This document shows positions 52,297-61,625 of a stretch of DNA of 64,000 nucleotides, piece by piece (position 1 is the stretch's first letter; every line of letters begins with the position of its first letter). Source of the DNA: Sphingobacterium sp. GTDB taxonomy: Bacteria; Bacteroidota; Bacteroidia; Sphingobacteriales; Sphingobacteriaceae. The notes beneath the pieces are model-generated. The model searched no databases and was not told the origin of the DNA. It was given only the letters and a program-made list of their open reading frames with translations. The translations under genes were made by a program, and so were the position numbers. The stretch spans positions 62,001-126,000 of the forward strand of contig JAIRVH010000123.1 of NCBI GenBank assembly GCA_031253985.1, read 5' to 3'.

Positions 52297-52312
52297 ATGC
52301 AAAAAATTGCAT
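52297..52312. promoter_or_regulatory. Palindrome upstream of susC, candidate GntR operator
   Basis: ATGCAA (52297-52302) and TTGCAT (52307-52312) are perfect 6-bp arms around AAAA, 67 bases upstream of the susC start. Two further pairs (52294-52295 with 52314-52315) extend it past one mismatch. It lies where a regulator could control an internal susCD promoter; the PUL-encoded GntR protein is the obvious candidate, but binding is unproven. Confidence 0.4.
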
Positions 52313-52408
52313 AATCATCATTCGTGTAGACGCGATATGTTCTAATTACTTCTTACCTGTACGATAGGCTGTCCAATTATTGTTCATCGGTAGGCTCATT
52401 TACATCAC

Positions 52409-54394
52409 TTATTTATCCCACTGATCGGTACGGAACGGAGAAGCGGGCAATGCGGCATCGTTATAGAGCACCAGATCGGGATTATCTGCCCATCCGTAGC
52501 GCACAGCGACAGGCCGGTCCACCTCTTTGGCCGATAGGATAATTTTATTCCCTTCTCTGCGTACCTGAGCTGGATAAAACTGCTGATCGCTGCCCGCAAT
52601 GGTAAATCCACCAATCTTACGATCGGAAGTTTTCAGGACGAGCTCCTTTCCCATGGGTTTAAAGCTGAGCTGGACTTCTTTTCCCTTGATTAGCCAACGG
52701 TCTAGCTGAGGACCGCTATAGGAAATTTTTTGTCCATACAGGTCGTGGGCTGCTATCCAAGCTAAGCGCTTTCCGACATCTTGCTTATTTTTTGGGTGTA
52801 TATCGTTGCTGTCACCGATATCGGCGATAACGGCCATTCCTGTATTGGGCAACCGCAATGTCTGACGCTGTGCCTCCCGCAACATCGCCCATGACGAAGG
52901 CTGCGCTGTCGGTTGTTTCTCTCTGAAATTGGCCAGTTGAACAAAATAAAAGGGCATCCTGTCATTATGCCATTGCTGTCTCCAATCCTTAATCAAGGCT
53001 GGCAATAAGTCGATATAGGGTGCGTCTTTTGAATCCGCATTACTCTCACCCTGATACCAGATAGCTCCCTCTATTTTAAAATCGACAAAGGGCTGCACCA
53101 TCGCATTGTACAATACGGTCGGTCTATTGGGCCCTTCCATGAGATTAGGTTTGACTGGCAGTTTTCCTAGATCAAAACCAACTTTACATTTCCAGTCTCC
53201 GGCCAATGAAATCACCTCGCCATTAGGGCCTTCCAGTCGCGGTTGTTCTTTACCGCCATATATTCCACCGTCTCCTGCACCATCAAATACCCGTACCGCA
53301 ATATGAAGCATCGTATTGTTATTTGTTGCTGCTGGTATCGTATAATTTCGGATCTGATCATAACCATTCGTCTCCCCCACTTTATCACCGTTGACATACG
53401 TGATGTCATTATCGTCAATAGCACCCAAAATCAGTTTGATCGGCTTCCCAAGCCAATGGGCCGGAAGTTTGACCTCTTTTCCAAAATAGACTACGCCGTC
53501 CATTCCAGGAAATAAGTTTTGGTCAAAAAAACTGGGAATTACAATAGTGCTCCAGGCACTCTTGTCCACCTTGGGTGCATACCATTCGCCCTTGCTTTCA
53601 ATCTTCACCTGATCCTGCTTGTCGGCCATATCATTCCAGTCCGCAATTTCACGATTATAGATTTGCTGGGCATCGGGGCGCTGGATTTTCTCGATAATAT
53701 TCGTATATATGGAAAAGGGGGCCAGTGCCTGCTTGCTCATCCAGGCTTCTATAATCGTTCCACCCCAGGAGGAATGGATCAAACCGATTGGAATCCCCGT
53801 TTTCTCATAGAGTTCACGTGCAAAAAAATAAGCTGTAGCTGAAAATTCCGCAATGTGCGCCGGTGTTACGGGATTCCAGCCCCCCGATTCTACCTTCACC
53901 TCTTCAGTAGGCATATTGGCTGTCACCTTTGGAATTTGCAGCAACCGAATATTAGGGAAATTAGCGGCATTTATTTCTTCCTGAAAGTTATTGATCTTTC
54001 CCCAGCCCGCCAAAGGCATTTCCATATTGGACTGCCCCGAGCAAAACCATACCTCGCCGATAAGAATATTATTGAGGGTCAATTGATCACCGTCGTTGAT
54101 TGTCATTTGATAAGGTCCACCATAATGCGGTGTTTCAACAGACAGCTCCCATTTTCCATTTTGATCGACTTTGGTTTGATATTGCTTCTTATTCCAGCTT
54201 ACGGTCAGCTGCAGCTCTTTACCCAGAGCGGTACTGGTTCCCCATATCTTCACCTTTTCTTTTTGCTGAAGGACCATATTGTCGCCAATAAAAGCGGGTA
54301 ACTGCACCTTGGCCTGGACAATAGATTGGCTCCCAACCACCCCAAGTAGCAGGGCCAATAAGATTCGTTTACACTGTTTAGATTTTATCATCAT
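52409..54394 (-). CDS. Sialate O-acetylesterase-type SGNH esterase
   Basis: A 661-residue exported esterase with a signal peptide (about residues 1-28, ending VQAK). The SGNH catalytic Ser is S122 in VWFCSGQSNMEMP. Block III-like YQGESNA occurs in GAIWYQGESNADSKDAPY. The catalytic Asp/His pair is in IGDSNDIHPKNK. A beta-sandwich insertion (about 270-390) separates the halves, as in bacterial SIAE-type enzymes. Bacteroidota members remove acetyl groups from plant or host glycans, so the target is probably an acetylated side chain. It is followed by susC and preceded by the GH36 gene. Confidence 0.9.
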   Translation of the reverse strand: MMIKSKQCKRILLALLLGVVGSQSIVQAKVQLPAFIGDNMVLQQKEKVKIWGTSTALGKELQLTVSWNKKQYQTKVDQNGKWELSVETPHYGGPYQMTINDGDQLTLNNILIGEVWFCSGQSNMEMPLAGWGKINNFQEEINAANFPNIRLLQIPKVTANMPTEEVKVESGGWNPVTPAHIAEFSATAYFFARELYEKTGIPIGLIHSSWGGTIIEAWMSKQALAPFSIYTNIIEKIQRPDAQQIYNREIADWNDMADKQDQVKIESKGEWYAPKVDKSAWSTIVIPSFFDQNLFPGMDGVVYFGKEVKLPAHWLGKPIKLILGAIDDNDITYVNGDKVGETNGYDQIRNYTIPAATNNNTMLHIAVRVFDGAGDGGIYGGKEQPRLEGPNGEVISLAGDWKCKVGFDLGKLPVKPNLMEGPNRPTVLYNAMVQPFVDFKIEGAIWYQGESNADSKDAPYIDLLPALIKDWRQQWHNDRMPFYFVQLANFREKQPTAQPSSWAMLREAQRQTLRLPNTGMAVIADIGDSNDIHPKNKQDVGKRLAWIAAHDLYGQKISYSGPQLDRWLIKGKEVQLSFKPMGKELVLKTSDRKIGGFTIAGSDQQFYPAQVRREGNKIILSAKEVDRPVAVRYGWADNPDLVLYNDAALPASPFRTDQWDK

Positions 54395-54445
54395 GATGGT
54401 TTTATGGGTTTGCTACCCATTGGTTTTTAATAGACGCACCAACCA

Positions 54446-54487
54446 TAGCACATTAGCTGAGCGCTATGATTGGCGTTTTATGTGCTA
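54446..54487. repeat. Inverted repeat spanning the GH36 stop codon
   Basis: TAGCACAT (54446-54453) and ATGTGCTA (54480-54487) are perfect 8-bp arms separated by 26 bases that contain an AGCGCT palindrome. The right arm includes the GH36 stop. A second, smaller hairpin, ATGGGT-TTGCT-ACCCAT, lies at 54404-54420. Both fall in the 90-base gap between GH36 and esterase genes; neither has a T-tract, so attenuation or mRNA processing is more likely than termination. Confidence 0.5.
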
Positions 54488-56683
54488 AAGTGCTTTGATT
54501 TTAAGAATGACACTCGGGCGGTTGCTATTTAAATCTGGGTTTACCCCGACTTTCATCAAATAATCGCCCGAATAGACCTGCCCTTGATTTAAGCTCGATT
54601 TGCTACCCGGATATATGTTCATCTCCTCTACCTGATATTTTTTCTGAGCATCAAGCCCCTTCAGCCGCATAGGGTCGGTTGTCCCGGCACCATAGCGATT
54701 ATTGACGAGATAGTTAAAAACTACCGCTTCAGTCTTTTGGTCATTGACATAACTTACTGCCGCAAAATCCCCTGCTCTTGGATCAGCCAGACGGTACTGG
54801 TCACCGTGCCAAATCGTCCCCTTGATCGCATCATAATTTTTCACCGCTTGCTGGCAGAACAGCAAATCCTGTTCTTTCAGATGACTCACAACAATATCAA
54901 ATCCCAGCTTGCCCATCATGGCCACGTCGGTCCGGAATTTAAGCGATTGTTTACCCCAGTCCGTCACGTGGTTTGCCGTACTTATCGCCGGAAAGAAATA
55001 GGAATATTCATATTGCATAAATATGCGTTCCAATGGATCAGTATTATCGGATGGCCAAAATTCCGTAAAGTACCGAAGTGCCGCATAGTCCACACGGCCA
55101 CCACCGCCTGAACATAACATCATCGGCACTTTCGGATATTTCGAACGTATGCGTTCAAGGACCTTATACAGTCCCTCCACATAAGAGATATAGAACGCCC
55201 CCTGATCCTTTAAAAATGCCGAATGGGCATTGTAGATAACCGCATTACAATCCCATTTAATATAGGCCAATGCTGGATTTTTGGTAAATAGTTCATCCAG
55301 GATGTTGAAAACAAAATCCTGTACTTTAGGGTTTGTCAGATCCAGGATCAGCTGATTTCGAAAGTAGTGTTCAGCCCGCTGTGGCTGTTTTACGACCCAA
55401 TCGGGATGCTGCTCATAGAGTTCAGATTTGGGACTTACCATTTCTGGTTCCACCCAGATACCAAATTTCACGCCTTGCTTCGTTGCTTCTTCGACAAGTG
55501 TTGCAATACCATTGGGCAATTTCTTGCGGTTAGGCTCCCAGTCGCCCAAACTTGAATGATCACTGTTGCGCGGATACTTGTTGCCAAACCAACCATCATC
55601 CAATAAAAATAGATCAACTCCGAGCTTTTTGGTATCCTGCAGCAGCCCTTTCAGCTTTTGTTCATTAAAATCAAAATACGTTGCCTCCCAGTTATTGAGC
55701 AAAGTCAGACGGTCGCCATTGCCATCCAACAATTGATACCGGCGCGCCCAATTATGTAAATTACGGGAAGCAGTCCCCTTTCCTTTGGTCGATAGTGTAT
55801 AAATCAGCTTGGGCGTCGTAAACTCCTGATTGCTGGCTAATTTCACCTGAGAAGCATAATTATTAATTCCAGCTATGATACGGAGGTTATTCAAATAATC
55901 CACCTCAAAATCAATCTTAAAATTTCCGCTGTAGCCCAGGCTCGCCATCAATACCGTACCCTCATCCTCCGACGCGACTTTCCCCAGCGATACCATAAAA
56001 GAGGGTGGCTGAAATAAATTCGCCCGTGTTCCAAGTTTGCTATCCAGGACTTTTATGCCGTGTGTCAACGCTGTCTCCTCCACCTGCATCTCTTTGGCCC
56101 AATCGCCATGATATTGACGCAGCCAATAGGAATTGGAACGAAGGGTTAAATTGGCAGAAGCAAATTTCTCCAACGTAACCTCTTTCTTTTCTTTATTTTG
56201 GATGGTTGCCCACTGTTCAATGATATCTTCATTCGAAAAGGATTTATAGTGCAGCACGACAGTAATCGCATACACAGGATCCTTTAATGTGACATCCAGC
56301 TGCTTGACATTTCCATCCAGATTTTTAAGTTCATGTTTTTCGTAACGCAGATCCAACGACCTATTACCGTCGCCATGCACAATGCTGATAGCCGGCTCGA
56401 GCAGGTTTTTTGATCCCGATGCTGTATAGGCTGCATTGGACAAACCACTGTAGTCTGTCAATTGCTTGTACCCACTAGTAAGGGCATTATATTCTTTTGC
56501 ATCGTTCAGCTTTTCGCCATAGTAAAGCATCTTAAGGGTTTTTGTGGAATCATATTCCAGCACAAGCGCATTTGATCTGGTTTCAATGGGAATTTGCTGA
56601 GACTGCGCCTGAGCATCTAAATGGGCAAGGCCCTGAGCCATCAACAGTCCGAGTACAACATGTTTAAAATGATGAGTTGGCAT
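54485..56683 (-). CDS. GH36 alpha-galactosidase
   Basis: A 732-residue exported glycosidase that releases terminal alpha-linked galactose. A signal peptide (about residues 1-27) is followed by an N-terminal beta-supersandwich (about 35-320), a TIM barrel (about 325-640) and a C-terminal beta domain. The nucleophile is D478 in YIKWDCN and the acid/base is D546 in WPSDNTDP; LLDDGWFG (about 360-367) and CSGGGGRVD (524-532) are further GH36 motifs. Length and motifs match tetrameric GH36 enzymes. It lies 14 bases after the GH95 gene in the PUL operon. Confidence 0.95.
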   Translation of the reverse strand: MPTHHFKHVVLGLLMAQGLAHLDAQAQSQQIPIETRSNALVLEYDSTKTLKMLYYGEKLNDAKEYNALTSGYKQLTDYSGLSNAAYTASGSKNLLEPAISIVHGDGNRSLDLRYEKHELKNLDGNVKQLDVTLKDPVYAITVVLHYKSFSNEDIIEQWATIQNKEKKEVTLEKFASANLTLRSNSYWLRQYHGDWAKEMQVEETALTHGIKVLDSKLGTRANLFQPPSFMVSLGKVASEDEGTVLMASLGYSGNFKIDFEVDYLNNLRIIAGINNYASQVKLASNQEFTTPKLIYTLSTKGKGTASRNLHNWARRYQLLDGNGDRLTLLNNWEATYFDFNEQKLKGLLQDTKKLGVDLFLLDDGWFGNKYPRNSDHSSLGDWEPNRKKLPNGIATLVEEATKQGVKFGIWVEPEMVSPKSELYEQHPDWVVKQPQRAEHYFRNQLILDLTNPKVQDFVFNILDELFTKNPALAYIKWDCNAVIYNAHSAFLKDQGAFYISYVEGLYKVLERIRSKYPKVPMMLCSGGGGRVDYAALRYFTEFWPSDNTDPLERIFMQYEYSYFFPAISTANHVTDWGKQSLKFRTDVAMMGKLGFDIVVSHLKEQDLLFCQQAVKNYDAIKGTIWHGDQYRLADPRAGDFAAVSYVNDQKTEAVVFNYLVNNRYGAGTTDPMRLKGLDAQKKYQVEEMNIYPGSKSSLNQGQVYSGDYLMKVGVNPDLNSNRPSVILKIKAL

Positions 56684-56697
56684 AATAATAAATAGAT

Positions 56698-58944
56698 TTA
56701 GGGTTTCTTAACGATCTTGATGATTTTATTTGCTTTTAATCGGAGTTGATAGAGGTATTTGCCATTGATCTCCTGTTTCATATCCAAGCCGGACAATACA
56801 TTGGGGCTCAGTAGCTCTATCGTCTGCTCCAGCGGCGAAGAGAGCTGAAGCTGCTCAATTTGTTTATTTTTCCACTTCATTTCTGCGATAAGGATATTTC
56901 CACGTGCTTTTAATCCTTTCACACCACCATCACTCCAGTTGTCTGGTAATGCAGGCAGCAATTCCAATACATCGGTTTGGGACTGCAGCAGCATTTCACT
57001 CAATGCAGCGACATACCCTAGGTTTCCGTCAATCTGAAACGGCGGATGGGCACATAAAAGGTTTGCGTATACACCACCACCGTTATTATAGTCGATACCG
57101 TCCCCACCCACTAGATTGATAAAATTATTCAGGATTTTGTAGGCATGGTTTCCGTCCTGGAGTCGCGCCCAGAAGGCAACCTTCCAAGCCATAGACCAAC
57201 CGGTAGATTCGTCGCCACGGGCGGTCAATGTCACCTTTGCCGCTTTGGTGAGCTCGGGAGTTTTTAAAATCGAGAATTGATTGCCTGGATAAAGACCAAA
57301 AAGATGGGACACATGACGATGTTTATCCTGCGGATCATCGCGGTCACTTTCCCACTCCTGTAGCTGGCCCCATTTACCGATCTTCGGTTTCAATAGGGCG
57401 TTTCGGAGCGCCTCGATATGCTGACGATAACCTGTATCCAGCTTTAAGACAAGACAAGCCGCAATATAATTGCCGAAGAGATTATCAATAATCTGGTGGT
57501 CGTAGCTGACAGCATCCTCTGTCGGACCATGTTCGGGCGACCAGCCCTTTGGAGCAACCACAGTTCCGTCCGCCCTCCGGATTAATCTGTCGTCCCAAAA
57601 CTCACATATTTCTTTCAATATCGGATAGGCAAACTCTTTCAGATACTTTTTATCACCATTAAATGCATAATGTTCCCAAAGTGCCTGCGCATACCAGGCA
57701 CTTCCCGGCGTATTCCAAAGAAAGCTTTCACCCCCGAAAATATTGTTTTCAGTCTTGACCGTCCAGCCTCTCACGCCAGGAAATTCCTTTTGTGTATTTA
57801 TTTTCTTTATCGCACGCATGCTGTTGATATAATCGAGGTAGGGCCAAGCAGATTCACTTAGATTGGCTACTTCGGCAGGCCAATAATTCATCTGCACATT
57901 GATATTGGAGTGATAATCGGAGCGCCAAGGTGGATTATTGCTGTTATTCCAGAGTCCCTGTAAGTTTGCCGGCAGACCGCCTTTTCGCGAGGAGCTGATC
58001 AGCAGATAACGTCCATATTGATAAACCAAGGCTTCCAAGGCAGGAATAGGCTGTTTCTTATAGGCTTCCAGCAGCGTTTTCGTTGTCTGCTGCCGATCTA
58101 ATTGGATGTGGTCAAGATCAAGTTCGATCCTGTTAAATAAGGATGTATAATCTGCAATATGTCTTTCAAGCAGTTTATTTACGCCATATCTTTTTGCCTG
58201 ACTCAGATAACGCTCATTGGCTGCTGCCGGATCTTCGGCTGACTTCCATTGTGTTATCCGTGTCGGCGTATAGTTTGTTGCTGCACTTAGCAGCAGCACG
58301 AGTCGGTCAGCAGATTTGACAACAAGAATTGACTTTCCCTGTTCGTCTTTTGTTGCGGACAATGTACCACCTGTGGCCTGAACTTCGACCCGGGCAGCAT
58401 ATTTCATCCCATTGGACAACACACCCTGAAACTCAAGCCGACCATTAGTGACCATCACGTCCCCTCCGTGGGCATCTTGTAGAGCGACCTCCGCATTCAG
58501 CGTCCCTTTTTTACTGTTTGTATACTCAAATACCATCACCTGATCTGGCTGACTCGCAAAATAACGGCGTTTTAGCGTCTGCGCTTTTTGCTGAAAACCA
58601 ATTTCATGCAACCCTTTATCCAAATTTAATTTGCGACTGTACGATGAAAAGGATTGATTCCCTTGCTGATCGAAGCGAACAAACAGATCGCCGAAGGCTT
58701 GGTAAGCACCTGTTTCCTGTTCGTCACCTGTCCAGAGGCTATTTTCATTAAATTGAATATGTTCTTCCTGTACACCGCCAAAGATCATAGCTCCGATTCG
58801 ACCATTGCCGATTGGATAAGCCTCGGTCATCCAATCTTTGGCAGGTCGATCATCCCAGAGATAATAACGCTGGGCATAAGCGGAGCCAAAACAAATTGTC
58901 AAAAATAGGAAGAGAAGGTATTTCATTTTTGTGTGCATCAACAT
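56698..58944 (-). CDS. GH95 family alpha-L-fucosidase/alpha-L-galactosidase
   Basis: A 748-residue exported inverting glycosidase. A signal peptide ends near SAYAQ (residue 25). The N-terminal beta domain begins LWDDRPAKDWMTEAYPIGNG and includes QFNENSLWTGDE. The (alpha/alpha)6 barrel has MNYWPAEVANLSE (near 350), SPEHGPTEDAVSYDHQII (near 470, containing the likely acid Glu) and FQIDGNLGYVAALSEMLL (near 638, with the catalytic Asp). GH95 enzymes act on alpha-1,2-L-fucosyl or alpha-L-galactosyl groups, which cannot be told apart by eye. A start codon slightly downstream, at MKYLLF, is also possible. Confidence 0.94.
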   Translation of the reverse strand: MLMHTKMKYLLFLFLTICFGSAYAQRYYLWDDRPAKDWMTEAYPIGNGRIGAMIFGGVQEEHIQFNENSLWTGDEQETGAYQAFGDLFVRFDQQGNQSFSSYSRKLNLDKGLHEIGFQQKAQTLKRRYFASQPDQVMVFEYTNSKKGTLNAEVALQDAHGGDVMVTNGRLEFQGVLSNGMKYAARVEVQATGGTLSATKDEQGKSILVVKSADRLVLLLSAATNYTPTRITQWKSAEDPAAANERYLSQAKRYGVNKLLERHIADYTSLFNRIELDLDHIQLDRQQTTKTLLEAYKKQPIPALEALVYQYGRYLLISSSRKGGLPANLQGLWNNSNNPPWRSDYHSNINVQMNYWPAEVANLSESAWPYLDYINSMRAIKKINTQKEFPGVRGWTVKTENNIFGGESFLWNTPGSAWYAQALWEHYAFNGDKKYLKEFAYPILKEICEFWDDRLIRRADGTVVAPKGWSPEHGPTEDAVSYDHQIIDNLFGNYIAACLVLKLDTGYRQHIEALRNALLKPKIGKWGQLQEWESDRDDPQDKHRHVSHLFGLYPGNQFSILKTPELTKAAKVTLTARGDESTGWSMAWKVAFWARLQDGNHAYKILNNFINLVGGDGIDYNNGGGVYANLLCAHPPFQIDGNLGYVAALSEMLLQSQTDVLELLPALPDNWSDGGVKGLKARGNILIAEMKWKNKQIEQLQLSSPLEQTIELLSPNVLSGLDMKQEINGKYLYQLRLKANKIIKIVKKP

Positions 58945-58960
58945 AGCGGTTTATACAATT

Positions 58961-60556
58961 TTATTGGGCAATGCCCAAGGGTGAAAAAACAAGGTATATG
59001 ACAATCATCAAGACAATCAGAACAGCCCCTACGCCATAGCGGCCTTTCCAATAGGCTTCTTTGTGCTGGCCGGAGAATTCAAATTGATACGTTGACCTAT
59101 AGCTGGGCTGGCTCAATTTACTTCCCCCCCAGATAAGCAGTGAAATCATCAGAAACAGTACAGCGAATAGATGGAGATAATGGAGCTCTGTTTTCCAGAC
59201 AAACACCAGAAAAAAATAACTGAACATGTACAAAAACAGACCAATCTGTGCCATGCGTGGTGTCACACGGCGGGATATAATCCCCAAGATCATAATGGTG
59301 AAGATGGGCATATTGAACAATCCCGATACGGTCTGCAAATAGGTATAAAATCCATCGTGGGCAAAAAGGATAAAAGGAGCAATAAACATTGCTGAAATTG
59401 AAATAATCAACTCAAACAATTTCCCTTTTCGCACCAGTTCCTTTTCACCATGCGGCCTTTTTTTATAGACCAGGTAGGGTTTGTAAATATTAAAAATAAA
59501 TAAACTCCCACAGCTTTGCAGCCCTGCCGTGTACGTTGTCATCGCAGCACCAAAGACCAGGGCCAACGAAAAGCCGATCAGGATATCGGGGAAGATTAAA
59601 ACAATAAGCTTCGGGAAAACAGAAGCTGTAGGCTGAACATGCGGCAGTAAATGCACAGCCAAAAGCCCGGGCAGATTGATCAATAGCGGCATCAACAATT
59701 TACCGCCAGCAGCCAAGGTCATCCCCTTTTGGGCCTCCTTTAAATTACGGGCACTCAAGGCCTGCTGTGCAATATAAGGTTCCATCCCCCAGTAATAGAA
59801 ATTGATCAGCAGCATTCCTGTAAATAAAGTTGAAAATGGCACCGCGTCCTGTTTTCCACCAACGGCGTTGAGGTGCTCTTTTTTTTCATGCAGTAACTGC
59901 GTTAGGCCAGACCATACATCTCCAGCACCAAGGTGCCAGAGCGCAAAGATAGGAATGAGCACCGCAAGCAAAAACAGACATAAGCCTAAGCTTAAGTCAG
60001 ACAAGGAGATCAGCTTGAGCCCACCCAAAATACTGTACAAACTACCGATCACGCCTAAAGCCCATACCAGCAGCCAGATGCTCTGCCAATACGTAATATG
60101 CAATAGCGCTGGAACATCAAACATGGTCGCAAGGCTCAGTGCTCCACCATACAATACCGGAGGCAGCAAATTGACAATATAGCCTATCAAAATAAGGATA
60201 GAAACCAGCATTTTTGTTTTAGCGTCAAATCGCAAAGCCAAAAAATCCGGCACCGTCCGAAAACCATGCTTAAAATAAATAGGCAACAGAAACTCCGATA
60301 CCAAAAGCATGGCCACAACCGAGCTGACGCCCCAACCGATGACGGAAAGATTATTGATATAAACCGATTCGTTTTCACCTATAAACTGGTTGGCGCTCAA
60401 GTTTGTCAAGAGCAAGGCCGAACCCACCATCCAAAAGCTATTGCTCTTTCCGGCCAGAAAGAAACCATTGAGCGTGGTGGAATAGGTGGTCTTAAATTTC
60501 CATAAGGACCATAATGCAACCAAGCCGGTAAAAAGACAAAAACTAAAAATTATCAT
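58961..60556 (-). CDS. Sodium/solute symporter (SSS/SGLT family)
   Basis: A 531-residue inner-membrane symporter with about 14 helices. N-terminal FFLAGKSNSFWMVGSALLLT (about residues 32-51) and LSANQFIGE are SSS signatures. The later segment NFYYWGMEPYIAQQALSARN (about 250-269), followed by LKEAQKG, matches sugar-type members. It probably imports the monosaccharide released by the PUL glycosidases (galactose or fucose) from the periplasm with sodium. It lies 15 bases after the GntR gene and 16 bases before the GH95 gene. Confidence 0.92.
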   Translation of the reverse strand: MIIFSFCLFTGLVALWSLWKFKTTYSTTLNGFFLAGKSNSFWMVGSALLLTNLSANQFIGENESVYINNLSVIGWGVSSVVAMLLVSEFLLPIYFKHGFRTVPDFLALRFDAKTKMLVSILILIGYIVNLLPPVLYGGALSLATMFDVPALLHITYWQSIWLLVWALGVIGSLYSILGGLKLISLSDLSLGLCLFLLAVLIPIFALWHLGAGDVWSGLTQLLHEKKEHLNAVGGKQDAVPFSTLFTGMLLINFYYWGMEPYIAQQALSARNLKEAQKGMTLAAGGKLLMPLLINLPGLLAVHLLPHVQPTASVFPKLIVLIFPDILIGFSLALVFGAAMTTYTAGLQSCGSLFIFNIYKPYLVYKKRPHGEKELVRKGKLFELIISISAMFIAPFILFAHDGFYTYLQTVSGLFNMPIFTIMILGIISRRVTPRMAQIGLFLYMFSYFFLVFVWKTELHYLHLFAVLFLMISLLIWGGSKLSQPSYRSTYQFEFSGQHKEAYWKGRYGVGAVLIVLMIVIYLVFSPLGIAQ

Positions 60557-60571
60557 CGTAAAACTTTCTTT

Positions 60572-61612
60572 TTATACAGAGCCGCGATCCGCCAACGTTG
60601 TCGGCACCACTTCCCGAATCAATGTTCTTTCGAGCACAAACTTGGCCGCTTCGGCCCCAATCTGTGCAAAACTCGTCGAAAAGGTCGTAATACCGCCGCT
60701 GATAATCTCTTTAATGACATCATCATTATGAGATAAAATGCCCAGATCCTCGCCCAGGGTCCAGCCCTTTTGAAGCACCTCTTTTAACATCTGATAGAGC
60801 TCCGGATTATGAATGGTAAAATACAGTTTTCCCTTTTTTAGGTCGCCCACATGGTATTGCTTTTCGATACGTCCTTTTATCTTGAAGTCTTTCAGAAAGC
60901 GTAAGAAAGCATTTTTGATTTCATTGGGTTCGGCTGTATTTTCCCTAAAATAGAAGATCACTTCTTTATACTTTTTGATCTTCGGATGCAGCTGCTGGAA
61001 TACCGCATAAGTGGCCGCTTCAAATTCCTGAGAAACATAAGAATATTCTGCACCCAGATCCATCAGCCGATCGATAATCAATAGTTTTGATACCGGAATA
61101 TTGCGCAGCAAATGCGCAGAATCGGCATTTTCAATCGGCGCAACAATATATACTGTATAGCGACCTTGTATGCGGTTAAAGATATCCTCAAAGGTTTCCA
61201 TATTGTTGTGATGGAAAAAAAGATCGACCGTCACTTCCTCCGGCAGATTGGCCCGTAATTCAGACACCAAGGTATCCTGAAAAGTATCGTAAGCATATAG
61301 CAACACGGCGACTTTCTGTTTCAACTGCGTATTGTTGCTAACGACAAAATATCCTTTTCTATTTTTGGATTCCACCACGCCGTGGGCGATCAGGTCGCGA
61401 TAAGCTTTGGCGAAAGTTTCCCGAGCGTAGCCGAGGTATTGAATCAGGTTATTGACGGATGGTAAGCTGGAATGTACCTCCAATTCATTGGCATCAATGG
61501 CATCTAATACGCCCTGCACAATACATTCATGTTTCGAAAGCCCGTTTAAAGCTTCCAATCGTTTGATCCGACCGATCAACGCTTTAAACTGTTCTTCTTT
61601 GGTTATCTTCAT
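60572..61612 (-). CDS. GntR-family regulator with a LacI-type ligand-binding domain
   Basis: A 346-residue regulator. The N-terminal winged helix (about residues 20-95) has LPSVNNLIQYLGYARETFAK (49-68) and GVVESKNRKGYFVV, the GntR pattern. The remaining 250 residues resemble a periplasmic-binding-protein fold (VAVLLYAYDTFQDTLVSELR; LGILSHNDDVIKEIISGGIT; then a terminal EVVPTTLADRGS). This architecture (GntR HTH fused to a sugar-binding domain) senses mono- or oligosaccharides. It is placed inside the PUL operon, so it would be autoregulated. The palindrome before susC is a candidate site. Confidence 0.92.
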   Translation of the reverse strand: MKITKEEQFKALIGRIKRLEALNGLSKHECIVQGVLDAIDANELEVHSSLPSVNNLIQYLGYARETFAKAYRDLIAHGVVESKNRKGYFVVSNNTQLKQKVAVLLYAYDTFQDTLVSELRANLPEEVTVDLFFHHNNMETFEDIFNRIQGRYTVYIVAPIENADSAHLLRNIPVSKLLIIDRLMDLGAEYSYVSQEFEAATYAVFQQLHPKIKKYKEVIFYFRENTAEPNEIKNAFLRFLKDFKIKGRIEKQYHVGDLKKGKLYFTIHNPELYQMLKEVLQKGWTLGEDLGILSHNDDVIKEIISGGITTFSTSFAQIGAEAAKFVLERTLIREVVPTTLADRGSV

Positions 61613-61625
61613 ATATTATTATTAA

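Noticed and set aside
53855..54301. 148-residue plus-strand ORF
   Set aside because: Antisense shadow of the acetylesterase gene; no family pattern.
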